64,000 bases of DNA, taken from positions 2,542,001-2,606,000 of the forward strand of contig OX637798.1 of the NCBI GenBank assembly GCA_951802425.1, written 5' to 3'. A model generated the notes under the pieces. It was not told the origin of the DNA. It saw only the letters and a program-made list of their open reading frames with translations, and ran no database searches. The position numbers and the translations under genes are program-made. Shown piece after piece: positions 33,201-45,183 of this stretch (the stretch's first letter is position 1; every line of letters starts with the position of its first letter). This DNA is from Clavaria fumosa. Lineage: Eukaryota > Basidiomycota > Agaricomycetes > Agaricales > Clavariaceae.

Positions 33201-34769
33201 AGGATAGTTTCAGGGTCTATTGACAATACAGTGAGAGTGTGGGATGCAGGCACTGGTGCTCATCTGCAGACACTTGAGGGCCAGTCTCATTGGGTCACAT
33301 CAGTGTCATTCTCTCCAGATGGCACAAGGATAGTTTCAGGATCTATTGACAAGACAGTGAGAGTGTGGGATACAGTCACTGGTGCTCATCTGCAGACACT
33401 TGAGAGCCATTCTAATGGTGTCTCATCAGTGTCATTCTCTTCAGATGGCACAAGGATTGTTTCAGGGATATATGACAAGACAGTGGGAGTGTGGGATACA
33501 GTCACTGGTGCTCATCTGCAGACACTTGAGGGCCATTCTCATTGGGTCACATCAGTGTCATTCTCTCCAGATGGCACAAAAATAGTTTCAGGGTCTGAAG
33601 ACAGGACAGTGAGAGTGTGGGATACAGTCACTGGTGCTCATCTGCAGACACTTGAGGGCCATTCTAATGGTGTCACATCAGTGTCATTCTCTTCAGATGG
33701 CACAAGGATTGTTTCAGGGTCTTATGACAAGACAGTGAGAGTGTGGGATACAGTCACTGGTGCTCATCTGCAGACACTTGAGGGCCATTCTAATGGTGTC
33801 ACATCAGTGTCATTCTCTCCAGATGGCACAAAAATAGTTTCAGGGTCTGATGACAGGACAGTGAGAGTGTGGGATACAGTCACTGGTGCTCATCTGCAGA
33901 CACTTGAGGGCTATTTTGATGAGGTCACATCAGTGTCATTCTCTCCAGATGGCACAAGGATAGTTTCAGGGTCTGACACAGTGAGAGTGTGGGATGCAGT
34001 CACTGGCACTCATCTGCAGACACTTGATGGCTATTCTGAGTGGGTCAGATCAGTGTCATTCTCTCCAGATGGCACAAGGATAGTTTTAGGGTCTTATGAC
34101 AAGACAGTGGGAGTGTGGGATACAGTCACTGGTGCTCATCTGAAGACACTTGAAGGCCATTTTGCTGAGGTCACATCAGTGTCATTCTCTCCAGATGGCA
34201 CAAGGATAGTTTCAGGGTCTGGTGACAAGACAGTAAGAGTGTGGGATTCAGTCACTGGTGCTCATCTGAAGACACTTAAAGGCCATTCTAAGTGGGTCAG
34301 ATCAGTGTCATTCTCTCCAGATGGCACAAGGATAGTTTCAGGGTCCTATGACAAGACAGTGAGAGTGTGGGATGCAGTCACTGGTGCTCATCTGCAAACA
34401 CTTGAGGGCCATTTTGGTTGGGTCATGTCAGTGTCATTCTCTCCAGATGGCACAAGGATTGTTTCAGGGTCTGATGATAAGACAGTGAGAATATGGGATG
34501 CAGGAACTGGGGTCCTTCACATCATTCACTGTGATTCAAACAAGGGGAGGTCATGGCCATACCTCATCAATAATGGGTGGATATCCACTTCTTTCACAAG
34601 GCATAAGCTTTGTTGGATTCCTGTAACTTATCGTAACATATGTGCATCCACTATTGATCAAGTGGCAGGGGTCACACCCCAGAATTCCATCATTTCCCTC
34701 CAATTCACTGCCTTGCATTCCTACCTCCATACACAGTTTCAAATACCTCTGCCTTCATATCATTCTTAG
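30290..34769 (+). CDS. NACHT-WD40 receptor NLR2 (8 exons, 1362 aa)
   Basis: Exons: 30290-30469, 30527-30660, 30714-30852, 30909-30944, 31003-31035, 31092-31119, 31172-32733, 32793-34769, all GT...AG and in frame. Same architecture as NLR1. Exon 5 has a single heptad (EHAARAE). Exon 7 lacks 12 bp, so DLSQ before EGILTSS is gone without breaking the frame. Walker [10 protein letters not shown] and Walker [10 protein letters not shown] are intact. Twelve WD40 repeats from 33024 to about 34526; repeat 8 is two residues short (SGSDTVRVWD) and repeat 9 has VLGS for VSGS. The C-terminal tail is slightly shorter than in NLR1 (TYRNICAS). It looks functional. Confidence 0.93.
31003..31023 (+). repeat. 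Heptad minisatellite, 1 unit (NLR2)
   Basis: Single 21-bp unit coding EHAARAE, followed by the common ASLQ end of exon 5. The shortest allele of the five genes. Confidence 0.88.
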
Positions 34770-35240
34770 CTCTTGTCCATGGGATCCCCCACCAAGCACA
34801 GTCCCAGGGGTGTGAAGATGGTGAAATGAGGAAAAAAATGACTTGAATCAAAATGTGTACTCAAATCTTAGTGAGAGGATTTGCATAACAGCCTCAGTCA
34901 TTTCTTTTGTATGTCAGAGGTTTGAATAATAATCAGAGCTGCCAAACTGCTTCAGGAAGCCTTGTGCCATTGGTTCCAAGTCCATAAGCACAGCACTTCC
35001 CATCATCAAATATGTAGCCCCCAGAGACTTTATTTTTTCATGCAACATGCTTAGGCAAGAAGATATTCAGGTATTGTTAGAAAGCCATGCCCCAATTGGT
35101 TGAAGCAAGAATGTTATGATAGCACCATCATACTAACAAGTTTACCTCAAGAGAGACAAAGCTGATAATGAGCAGAGGCAAAGCTGACAACAGACAAAGT
35201 GATGCTGATGTACAGAGAAGGAAAAATACACTTCATGCTA
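34770..35240. other. Conserved 3' flank of NLR2
   Basis: Same block as after NLR1, uninterrupted; no AATAAA at the corresponding place. It leads straight into the Ga-1 3' region. Confidence 0.55.
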
Positions 35241-35581
35241 AACAATGAAGAGACATATTTTGATCAAGATTACATCCAGGTCAGAAGATAATGATAGATA
35301 CAGCTGGTCACTGCAGGAACGGAAAGAAGGCCAAAACAAAACAAAAAAAAGGAAGAAAAAAAATTTAACCGAGACAACACTGTTGAGATGCACGAGGGGA
35401 GGCGTTCCGCACTGACGACTATCATGAGCGAGTAGCGGTAGATACAAAAAAAAACAAGAAAAGGGGGAGAGGGTAAAGGTGGGGAGAGGCTGAATGGCTG
35501 AATGGCGAAAAAAGAATAGATTATGGACTATTACAAGGCGAGCGCTTGAGACAAAGCCGCGAAATGAGAGGGCGGGGGCGT

Positions 35582-37453
35582 TTACATTAGTTCCGTGTGG
35601 CGCAGATGGTCTCGCAGTATGATCTCTTCGACTAAGGGAAGGTGAGTGGTTGGTTAGTCACAAGCTCACTGCAGACAGGGTGCGAATGGGGAGGGGAGAC
35701 CAGAGGGGGCTTATCAGTGCCCAGGTTGACCGCCGTGGATTCCGTATCCTGTGCGCACAGATACCATCAATGCGGAATGGGTAAAACGAAGGCCAATACG
35801 TACGATGACTGAAGTAAGGTGAAAGAAGAAGGGGCGTGGCCCGGGGGAGTGTTTCCGTTGTATCTCCCTGAAGTGCTGCTGGAAGCAACCATCAGACAAC
35901 AACGAAATAGGATAGAACGAAACGAACACTTGGTCGCAGTACGCAGGTCGTTCTTCCGATCGCCAAAGCTGGGCACGCTGTCCCTGATGCGGACGCCGCG
36001 GCGCAGCATCGAGTCGAGGATGTCGCACTTGTTGAGGAAGAGGATCATCTGCGTGTGCGCGAGCCACTTGAACGAACACACCGCCTACCACAGCAGGTAT
36101 CTGTCCTTGAGCCGGTTCACGCGTCGGTCCTCCTTGAGCTTCCCGTCGAAGCACGAGATGGGCGCGAGGAAGATGATCGCGTTCATGTCGTCGAAGGAGG
36201 AGTACAATGCCGCGCGCTGTGTGAAGACGTGGTCAGTCGGCCTTGAGTATAAATGGTACGCACGGATGACTGGGTCCCACATCGTACATGAGCCACTCCT
36301 GCGACCTGTATCGATTCAACGGAGGGGCGGTCAGAATGAAAGCCGCTTTCAAAGGGAGGGGCGGGGGAAATGAAGAGAATGGAACGCACCGTGGTCAAAC
36401 ACGAATTTGTACTCCTGCACGCCAAGCGTGCGCAGACGGGCTCGAATGACATCTGCGTCCGTCGGCTGGTAGTGGCGCGTGGCGGCTCGCTCGACGTCGT
36501 TCAGGAAGCTGCGCGGGGGCAAAGCGGGTCAGCACGTAGCACAGCAACGAAAGAGCAATAATAATAATAAAGCAATAGTCCTGACCACCAGGTCGATACG
36601 CACAATCCTGGGGTCTCCTCAAGCCTGACGTTCCGCTTGGCCAGAGCGGACCACAACATAGGGTCCTCCCATATCGCCTCCATGCCGTCCGCGCACGACG
36701 CAATGACTTCCGTGATGTCGTTCAGCTCCGTGCCCCAACCGCGCCTCGGAACGCGGGGGTCGGCTGCTGCGCCTCTCCCGTAGCAGCAGCCGCAGCGGCG
36801 GCGGCCCGCCCACAGCGGAAGCGGTCCAGTGCGGTCTTCCACCCGTTGCGCGAGTTGATCGAGAACTCTTGCTGCTGCTGAACGCAGAACGCCGGGGCTC
36901 GTGTCCGTGTCGTCGAACGGAGCGGCGGTCGTGATGAAGGTGGAGTGCACCTCGCTCGCGGCGGCGCCGAGACGCCGATCTAGGTCCGTCTGGACGCGTG
37001 CGACGAGAGACGCCGGGTGTGGGCGGCAGCTATAGCGGCGGAGGAGGAGGGGAGAGAGAGCGTGGAGGTTTTGGAGCGCCTGGCTATTTCGTCGGAGAGG
37101 AGGTCGAACACGGTGTTGACATTGCGGACGTGGTTGAGCTGGATGACGGCGCGCCATGAGGCGCGTTCTTCCTGCTATTCACGGCGGGCGTAGGTGATCA
37201 GCATGTGAAAAAGTGGGTTGATAATGGGTGTGAGAGAAATAATAAGACCCACTGCTCTCGTTCTGTCCAAGGAGGAGGACCTTGACGGGGCGCTGAGCGC
37301 TGCCTTCTCCTGGCGGATCTACTCGTCGATCTCCTCGCTGAAGCGGCGGGCGTGGGACTCGGCGAACTCGCGCGCCTCGCGCTGTGCGGGCGTCTCGTCG
37401 CACGGGGGAGCGAGGGCAACGGCGAGGGTGTCGTCGTCACTGATGCGCGGCAT
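35582..37453 (-). pseudogene. G-protein alpha relic, Ga-1 copy C
   Basis: Minus strand, nearly full set of blocks: C-terminus VEEIILRDHLRHTELM stopping at 35582; G5 region CAQDTESTAVNLGT (about 35720-35765); a stretch with HFREIQRKHSPGPRPFFFHLTS; G4 region MILFLNKCDILDS and SFGDRKND (about 35940-36060); switch II block; switch I with FLNDVERAATRHYQP; helical domain; exon 1 from ATG at 37453. Lesions: a stop in exon 1 (EEIDE then TAG where Gln is expected), a TAG for Trp in exon 2 (shared with copy E), and an exon 2 fused to the P-loop intron (CTGATCACCTACGCC). Clearly a pseudogene, but the best guide to the ancestral gene. Confidence 0.8.
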
Positions 37454-37665
37454 GTCTTGGACGGGAATTCTGAGTGGATGGATGGGGGGCTTCTTGCGTC
37501 GGAGCGCCGCCTTCTCCTGGCGGATCTGCTCGTCGATCTCCTCGCTGACACGGCGGACGTGGGGCTCGCCAAGCAGCTCGCGCGCCTCTTTGTGGACACT
37601 CCAGGGAGGGCGCGAAGGTAGATTTCCCGCTAGGTCTGCGTCGCATGACAACAAGAGCTGTCTGA
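37454..37665. other. Partial duplicate of G-alpha exon 1 and receptor-promoter scar
   Basis: On the minus strand, about 37490-37600 repeats exon 1 (EEIDEQIRQEKAALRRKK) a second time. It is followed on the + strand by GGGAGGGCGCGAAGGTAGAT and GCGTCGCATGACAAC, which resemble the start of the receptor 5' block. This may mark the place of a deleted receptor copy. Confidence 0.45.
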
Positions 37666-37751
37666 TCTCAGCTTGAGATCGACATGACAGTACCTTGCGC
37701 TACCTTCACTACCTTCTGAGCTGTCTTTCGTTGACTTGTTTGTTAGCTTAT

Positions 37752-38500
37752 TTATTTATTCCCTTCTCTGAAGCGATCAACTTCTTCTACAGGCACGCCT
37801 GCGGCCAGTCGAACGAAGAGCTGCCGCATTCACAGCAGATGACGCTGTTCTGGGCCGGTCTGCGCGGCGCCGTCGGTGTCACTCTGGCTGCGGGCTTCAA
37901 AGGGCCCAACGCGCAGACGCTCCGGGCGACCGTGCTCATCGTCGTCGTGCTCGCTGTCATCCTCTTTGGCGGGACATGGGTACGGATGCTCGAGATCCTT
38001 GGAATCCGCACGGAGGTCGAGGACGAGGGCGCGTCCAGCAGCGAGGAGGACGGCGGCGATGGGCGGAATCACTGAAGCACGCGCCTAAGCAGACTTGGAC
38101 GATGGCAGCTCCACTTTGACGACGAGCTGCGTATCTGACGCATAGGAAACAGATGTTCCCACGCGGCGACCCTGCACGCACTACGCGACATACAACCGTC
38201 AGCACGGGATGCGCAGATGCTAAACCCAGGCGTACTGTTCTCTGCCGCGTCGTCGGAGTCATACAAGTCGGACAGGGAGGAGGTACTGCCGATGGCGCCG
38301 ACGAAGTCCGCTGCTGGTGGTAGTCGTAGTCGTGGGAACGGCGAGGAGGGCCAGGGTCGGACAGCGGATGGGGAACTTGTTGGGGGTGACGATGGCCGGT
38401 GGTTCCAGACGCTTGAGGAGCGGGATCTGCTGCCCATCTTCTCGAACGCGACGGCAAGCCAGACGTTCCACGCGCGTAAGGTGCGGCGGACTGCGTCAGG
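37752..38500 (+). pseudogene. Na+/H+ exchanger 3' fragment, copy C
   Basis: PFSEAINFFYRHACGQ, FWAGLRGAVGVTLAAGFKG, ATVLIVVVLAVILFGGTW and RMLEILGIRTEVEDEG are all in one frame; the frame then shifts before the tail (YKSDREEVLPMAPTKSA, LEERDLLPIFSNAT). N-terminal half missing. Close to copies A and D. Confidence 0.75.
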
Positions 38501-38529
38501 CATTGCGGCTGCTGGTCGAATTCGCAGCA

Positions 38530-39142
38530 GCGGTACAAGACGCAACTTCAGGAGACAGTGTTTTTCAGCGAAGTGCTGCTGCTGCTGCTGCTGCTGTGGT
38601 TGGTATAGTTGTAGCGAGGCGCGCCGGGAGACGCCGCTCCCGCTGGCGGCGGCAGAGGAGGGGTGACTCTGACGCTGGGCAGGCGGAGGAGAGACCGTAG
38701 GGGCTTCGGAGAGCCGAGCCATTTCGTCGGAGAGGATCTCGAGAGAGGTGTTGACGTTGCGGTTGAGATTGAGCTGGATGACGGTGCGCCACGAGTCGCG
38801 TGCCTCATGCCATTCGCGGCGGGCGTAGGTAATTTCGAAGTCTGCGGTGTGTGCGTGTGATGGAGGTTCCATGAGCGATAGCATTGGAATCAACGAACGT
38901 CAGAGGTGGGATCGGCGAGCGTCAGGGATGAGCGGCTCACTTTTGACGATGGTAGATTGGCCTGGTACACGTCGTCTAATCAGCAATAGGGTTGAAGATG
39001 ATGGAAGTGTGGGGAGAGAGGAAGGGGAGAAAAAAAAATTACGCACCGCTTTCAGGAGGACGTTTGTGGGGTGCCCCCCACATCTCAGCTCCTCCTCCTG
39101 GCGAATCTGCCTCCCGATCTTGTCGCTAAAGTGGCGAGCGTT
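38530..39142 (-). pseudogene. Ga-2 fragment, copy C
   Basis: Minus strand. Exon-2-like DFEITYARREWHEARDSW at about 38750-38870 and NVNTSLEILSDEMARLSEAP; helical block KHCLLKLRLVPLLRI near 38540; exon-1-like sequence with IRQEEELRCGG at about 39070-39140. P-loop absent. Confidence 0.62.
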
Positions 39143-39144
39143 GG

Positions 39145-39330
39145 GGGGACGGGGAGCTCGTACGGCAAGTGGTTCCAGGCGCTTGACAAACGGTACATGC
39201 TGCCCATCGTCTCGAATGCGACGGCGAGCTGGACATTTTATGTAAGTGAGGGGCGGCAGCGGATGTTGGGGCGGGGGACGTGGTTCAGGGACACGTTGGG
39301 GAGACGTTGGGGAGGGCGCGAGGGTAGATT
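39145..39330 (+). pseudogene. Duplicate NHX tail, copy C
   Basis: GSSYGKWFQALDKRYMLPIV and ATASWTFYVSEGRQRM on the + strand, followed by RGTWFRDTLG. Open for about 60 codons but without the transporter part. Confidence 0.58.
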
Positions 39331-39357
39331 CATGTTGAGCAGGTTTTCCTTGTTTGG

Positions 39358-39434
39358 GAGGTCGGCGTCACATGACACCGGCCATCGATAAGCATCGTCG
39401 CTCGCATCTTTCGTCGACACTACTAGTATCAATC
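39358..39434 (+). promoter_or_regulatory. Conserved 5' block of NLR3
   Basis: GGTCGGCGTCACATGACACC, ATCGATAAGCATCGTCG, CTACTAGTATCAATC, ATG; shortest version of the block (the GCAGACTTG part is deleted). Confidence 0.55.
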
Positions 39435-42400
39435 ATGCGCAAAGCTGTTGACACCACCCTCGCGAAGCTAAAGTCGTCTACAGGACCTCAGTCTCTTGCC
39501 TTCATTAGCCTCCAGAATGCTCTTGCGCTTCTCAAGGAGGTTGCGGGGAAGTCGGGTGTACCAGGATTACAGGAAGGTATCAAAGGTTTAGTGGTTCTCC
39601 TCGATGCTATTCAAGTGTGTGAAACATCTCATTTACCATCCCGTCGCATTGCTCGCTAACCATCCACACAGAAAACCTCACAGAATAGCAGTGACTTGGA
39701 ATCACTCGACCGTCGTGTTCGAGACTTGCATATCATGCTGCAAGAGGCATCTGATAGCGGGACCCTGACTACAGTAATGACTGACCGTATCAACCGCTTG
39801 TCTGAGTGAGTCACCATCTCCCCAGTGTAACATTTTGTCAATCTCAGTCTCGAATGGCAGATCATGGAAGTCTGTCGGTGAACAGGCACAGCGTATGATC
39901 ATGCGTAACCACTTGAGGCGTTTCCTCACTCGCGACCGTGATACTGTTGAGATTATGGGCCTCATCTCTGCAATCAATGACTCAATACATCAATTTCTGG
40001 TAAGTAAATGGCCTGTACTTTTCAGAGACCAAGATTGAGTGGCGGCTACCCCAAGGTTCAAAGTACACTTGCCATTGAGTCTGCCCTTGGAGTAAGTTCA
40101 TGAGCCATGAAGTAACATAGTTACTCAGATGTGACTGACTAATTGCTAGGAACATGCTGCCCGAGCTGAGGAACATGCTGCCCGAGCTAAGGAACATGCT
40201 GCCCGAGTTGAGGGACATGCTGCTCGAGCTGAGGCTAGCCTTCAGGTTTGTCTCTTCCTGTTAGTGTCCTTATCCTGTTCATCATATGATTAATTTATCA
40301 GGAAATCAAGACAAGGCTCGATGACTACAGTATGGTTTATTCATTATTTAATTCAGTGCTATACTTATGTTTGGTCTGCAGCTGGTCTCAATCTGCCCCA
40401 TGCTGCCACTGCTGGCTTCAGTTGCAATAATAAGCTAGTCCCATGTCTTGATGGTACTCGGAAACAGATTCTTAATGAGCTATATCAATGGATTGGTCAT
40501 GACATTGAAGACCTCTCCCAGGAGGGCATACTCACATCCTCTGACCATTTATGTGTCATGGGGACTTGGCAGATATTTTGGATCAATGGTGTAGCTGGGA
40601 GTGGGAAGACTACAATTGCTTATACTGCTGCAGAGTTCTGTGAGGACAAAGGAATGCTTGCTGCGAGCTTCTTCTGCTCCAGGGATAATGCTGCTTGCAG
40701 CAACCTTAATTTGGTTTTCACCACCATTGCATATCAATTGGGACAGTTTTGTCCAGAGTTCAAGGCTTGCCTTGCAGAAGTGGTCAGGTCAAATCCTGAT
40801 GTTGTCTACTCCAATGTCTCCTATCAGTTGAAGAAGATGATTGTCAAACCATTGCTTGCTATGAGGAATAAGTTCCCTCAGGGTTTAGTGGTGATTGATG
40901 CTTTAGATCAATGCAAGGATGACAGTTCTACATCCACCATTCTGGCATCTTTGTCCCAACACATTGACAAGTTATTCCCATTGCAATTCCTCATCACCAG
41001 TAGACCAATTCTCCAGATCACTGGAGCTTTTCAACATCCACATCTCATCAATACAACCAGACCATTGATTCTTCATCAAGTCAAATTGGATGTCATTAAA
41101 AGTGATATCCAGTGTTATCTAAAATGGCACCTTGGTGCTATCAAGCAGAAATATCACATTCTTGGTACCTGGCCATCTTCAAGAGATGTTGAAGACTTGA
41201 CCCATATGTCTTCAGGCCTTTTCATATTTGCTGCTACTGCAGCAAGGTTTATTGATGCTGCTGATCCCAGGGGGCAATTGAAGATACTTTTGGACACAAA
41301 GTCTGCTACTGGCTTCTCTCCTCTGCAGCATCTGGATCAGTTGTACTCCCAAGTGCTCAACATTGCATTCCCAGATATTTCTGATCACCCTGGACCCAAA
41401 TTGCAATTGATTCTGGGTGCCATTGCCACCCTTCAGGATCCTCTCCCATCAGATCAATTGGAGGATCTGCTTGAATGTGATGTTCTTGGTTATCTTCAGC
41501 ATTTACAGGCAATCATCACCCTTCCAAATGATGGTGTTGGAGTTATTAGATTGATCCACCCATCATTCTTTGATTTTATTGTGGATCCTACCAGGTGCCA
41601 TGATGAGCAGTTTAGAATCAATCTTGAAGTGCAACACACCATCATGGCAGAGAAATGCCTGACCATGATGAAAAGGCTAAAGAAGGATATTTGTGGCATA
41701 AGAGATCCCACCAAATTCAACCATGAGATTCCAAATCTCCCAGAGATGATATCCAATCACATCTCATGCAGCCTGCAGTATGCATGTAGATATTGGGGTG
41801 TGCATGTTTGCAGTGGCAAGCTTTCAAGTGATGTGATGAAGCTTCTAGAGGATTTCTGCTCAAATCATTTATTACACTGGATAGAGGTCTGCAGCCTTCT
41901 TGGGCATCTAAGAAATGCATTACAAATGTTGGCATCTGTGCATGCCTGTCTTGCAGTAAGTGCATATCCTTGTCAGTTGAGGTTGTCAAAACTAACATGT
42001 AATCCTTTCTGCAGATCAAGAAGGATGTGCATATGACAGTCTCAGCACTGTTATATGATGGTCAAAGATTGATTCAAGAGTTCTTTCCAGCCATCAGTGT
42101 ATCTGCCTTGCAGGTGTATTTTTCAGCTTTGCCCTTCACCCCAACTGGCACTGAAATATACAATACCTATCATAAGAAGTTGGAAGGTGTGGTGATAGTG
42201 CAAGGGGCATTACCAAAACAATGGAGTGCATGTATACAAGTCATGGAGGGCCATTCTGAGTGTGTCACATCAGTATCATTCTCTCCAGATGGCATAAGGA
42301 TAGTTTCAGGGTCTGATGACAAGACAGTGAGAGTGTGGGATGCAGTCACTGGTGCTCATCTACAAACACTTGAGGGCCATTCTCATTGGGTCAGATCAGT

Positions 42401-44384
42401 GTCATTCTCTTCAGATGGCACAAGGATTGTCTCAGGGTCTTTTGACAGGACAGTGAGAGTGTGGGATACAGTCACTGGTGCTCATCTGCACACACTTGAG
42501 GGCCATTCTGACTGTGTCAGATCAGTGTCATTCTCTCCAGATGGCACAAGGATAGTTTCAGGGTCTGATGACCAGACAGTGAGAGTGTGGGATGCAGTCA
42601 CTGGTGCTCATCTGCAGACACTTGAGGGCCATTCTCATTGGGTCAGATCAGTGTCATTCTCTTCAGATGGCACAAGGATTGTTTCAGGGTCTTTTGACAG
42701 GACAGTGAGAGTGTGGGATACAGTCACTGGTGCTCATCTGCACACACTTGAGGGCCATTCTGACTGTGTCAGATCAGTGTCATTCTCTCCAGATGGCACA
42801 AGGATAGTTTCAGGGTCTGAAGACAGCACAATGAGAGTGTGGGATACAGTCACTGGTGCTCATCTGCAGACACTTGAGGGCCATTCTCATCAGGTCATGT
42901 CAGTGTCATTCTCTCCAGATGGCACAAGGATAGTTTCAGGGTCTGATGACCAGACAGTGAGAGTGTGGGATGCAGTCACTGGTGCTCATCTGCAGACACT
43001 TGAGGGCCATTCTGGTTGGGTCAGATCAGTGTCATTCTCTTCAGATGGCACAAGGATAGTTTCAGGGTCTGATGACAAGACAGTGAGAGTGTGGGATACA
43101 GTCACTGGTGCTCATCTGCAGACACTTGAGGGCCATTCTCATGGGGTCAGGTCAGTGTCATTTTCTCCAGATGGCACAAGGATTGTTTCAGGGTCTGTAG
43201 ATGAGACAGTGAGAGTGTGGGATACAGTCACTGGTGCTCATCTGCAGACACTTGAGGGCCATTCTCATTGGGTCAGATCAGTGTCATTCTCTTCAGATGG
43301 CACAAGGATTGTTTCAGGGTCTTTTGACAGGACAGTGAGAGTGTGGGATACAGTCACTGGTGCTCATCTGCACACACTTGAGGGCCATTCTGACTATGTC
43401 AGATCAGTGTCATTCTCTCCAGATGGCACAAGGATAGTTTCAGGGTCTGAAGACAGCACAATGAGAGTGTGGGATACAGTCACTGGTGCTCATCTGCAGA
43501 CACTTGAGGGCCATTCTCATCAGGTCATGTCAGTGTCATTCTCTCCAGATGGCACAAGGATAGTTTCAGGGTCTGATGACCAGACAGTGAGAGTGTGGGA
43601 TGCAGTCACTGGTGCTCATCTGCAGACACTTGAGGGCCATTCTGGTTGGGTCAGATCAGTGTCATTCTCTTCAGATGGCACAAGGATAGTTTCAGGGTCT
43701 GATGACAAGACAGTGAGAGTGTGGGATACAGTCACTGGTGCTCATCTGCAGACACTTGAGGGCCATTCTGATTGGGTCAGATCAGTGTCATTCTCTTCAG
43801 ATGGCACAAGGATAGTTTCAGGGTCTGATGACACGACAGTGAGAGTGTGGGATACAGTCACTGGTGCTCATCTGCAGACACTTGAGGGCCATTCTCATTG
43901 GGTCAGATCAGTGTCATTCTCTTCAGATGGCACAAGGATTGTCTCAGGGTCTTTTGACAGGACAGTGAGAGTGTGGGATACAGTCACTGGTGCTCATCTG
44001 CACACACTTGAGGGCCATTCTGACTGTGTCAGATCAGTGTCATTCTCTCCAGATGGCACAAGGATAGTTTCAGGGTCTGATGATGAGACAGTGAGAGTAT
44101 GGGATGCAGGAACTGGGGTCCTTCACATCATTCACAGTGATTCAAACTGTGGGAGGTCATGGCCATACCTCATCAATAATGGATGGATATCCATTTCTTT
44201 CACAAGGCACAGGCTTTGTTGGATACCTGTGGCTTATCGTAGCTATCCTGACACAAATGTGTCCACTATTGATCAAATGGCAGTGGTCACACCCCAGAAT
44301 TCCATTATTTTTCTCCATTTCACTGCCTTGCATTCCTACCTCCATACACAGTTCCAAATACCTCTGCCTTCATATAATTCTTAG
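39435..44384 (+). CDS. NACHT-WD40 receptor NLR3 (8 exons, 1518 aa, 15 WD repeats)
   Basis: Exons: 39435-39614, 39672-39805, 39861-39999, 40056-40091, 40150-40245, 40302-40329, 40382-41955, 42015-44384. Same architecture as NLR1, four heptads in exon 5. Walker [10 protein letters not shown] intact, but two NACHT residues differ from all other copies: Arg267 just before the Walker A strand is Trp (codon 40567-40569), and the Walker B DALDE is DALDQ (codon 40909-40911). The WD40 array is the longest (15 units, 42246-44132) with an internal duplication of four repeats. The tail matches NLR4 almost base for base. Reading frame is fully open. It may be a functional receptor or a member with altered ATP hydrolysis. 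Confidence 0.93.
40150..40233 (+). repeat. Heptad minisatellite, 4 units (NLR3)
   Basis: Four 21-bp units coding [28 protein letters not shown]. The unit order and substitutions differ from those of NLR1, so the expansion may be independent. Confidence 0.88.
42246..44132 (+). repeat. WD40 repeat array of NLR3, 15 units with higher-order duplication
   Basis: Units of exactly 126 bp. Units 4-7 (42624-43127) and 9-12 (43254-43757) are the same block, with one amino-acid difference noted (EGHSDCV against EGHSDYV). Units 2-3 and 14-15 are close variants of the same HWV/DCV pair. Confidence 0.93.
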
Positions 44385-44870
44385 CTCCTGTCCATGGGAT
44401 CCCCCACCAAGCACAGGCCCAGGGGTGTTAAGATGGTGAAATGAGGAATAAAAAATAACTTGAATCAAAATGTGTACTTGAATCTTAGTGAGAGGATTTG
44501 CATAACAGCCTCAGTCACTTCTTTTGTATGTCAGAGGTCTGAATAATAATCAGAGCTGCCAAACTGCTGCAGGAAGCCTTGTGCCATTGGTTCCAAGTCC
44601 ATAAGCACAGCACTTCCCATCATCAAATATGTAGCCCAGAGACTTCCTGACATGATTATTTTTTCATGCAGCTTGCTTAGACAAGAAGATATACAGGTAT
44701 TGTTAGAAAGCCATGCCCCAATGGGTTGAAGCAAGCATGTTATGATACCACCATCACACTAGCAAATTTACCTCAAGAGAGGCAAAGCTGATAATGAGCA
44801 GAGGCAAAGCTGACAACAGACAAAGTGATGCTGATGTACAGAGAATGAAAACTACACTTCATGAAGAGAC
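44385..44870. other. Conserved 3' flank of NLR3
   Basis: Same block as after the other copies, with AATAAA-type sequence near 44446; the minus strand has an unexplained open stretch of 67 codons (44531-44734). Confidence 0.55.
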
Positions 44871-45183
44871 ATATTATCATATATTTTGATCAAGATTACA
44901 CCCAGGTCAGAAGATAATGATAGATACAGCTGGTCACTGCAGGAATGGAAAGAAGGCCAAAACAAAACAAAAAATGACTGAGAGACAAGACCGCTGAGAT
45001 GCACGAGGGGAAGCGTTCCGCATTGACGACTATCATGAGCAAGTTGCGATAGATACAAAAAACAAGAAAAGAGTAAAGGTGGGGAGAGGCTGAATGGCTG
45101 AATGGCGAAAAAATGAATAGATTATGCACTATTATAAGGCGAGCGCTTGAGACAAAGCCGCGAAATGAGAGGACGGGGGTGTG

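Noticed and set aside
42246..44132. Regular 126-bp repeats could suggest a CRISPR or satellite array
   Set aside because: The units translate into perfect WD40 repeats in one open frame within a eukaryotic gene; there are no spacers.
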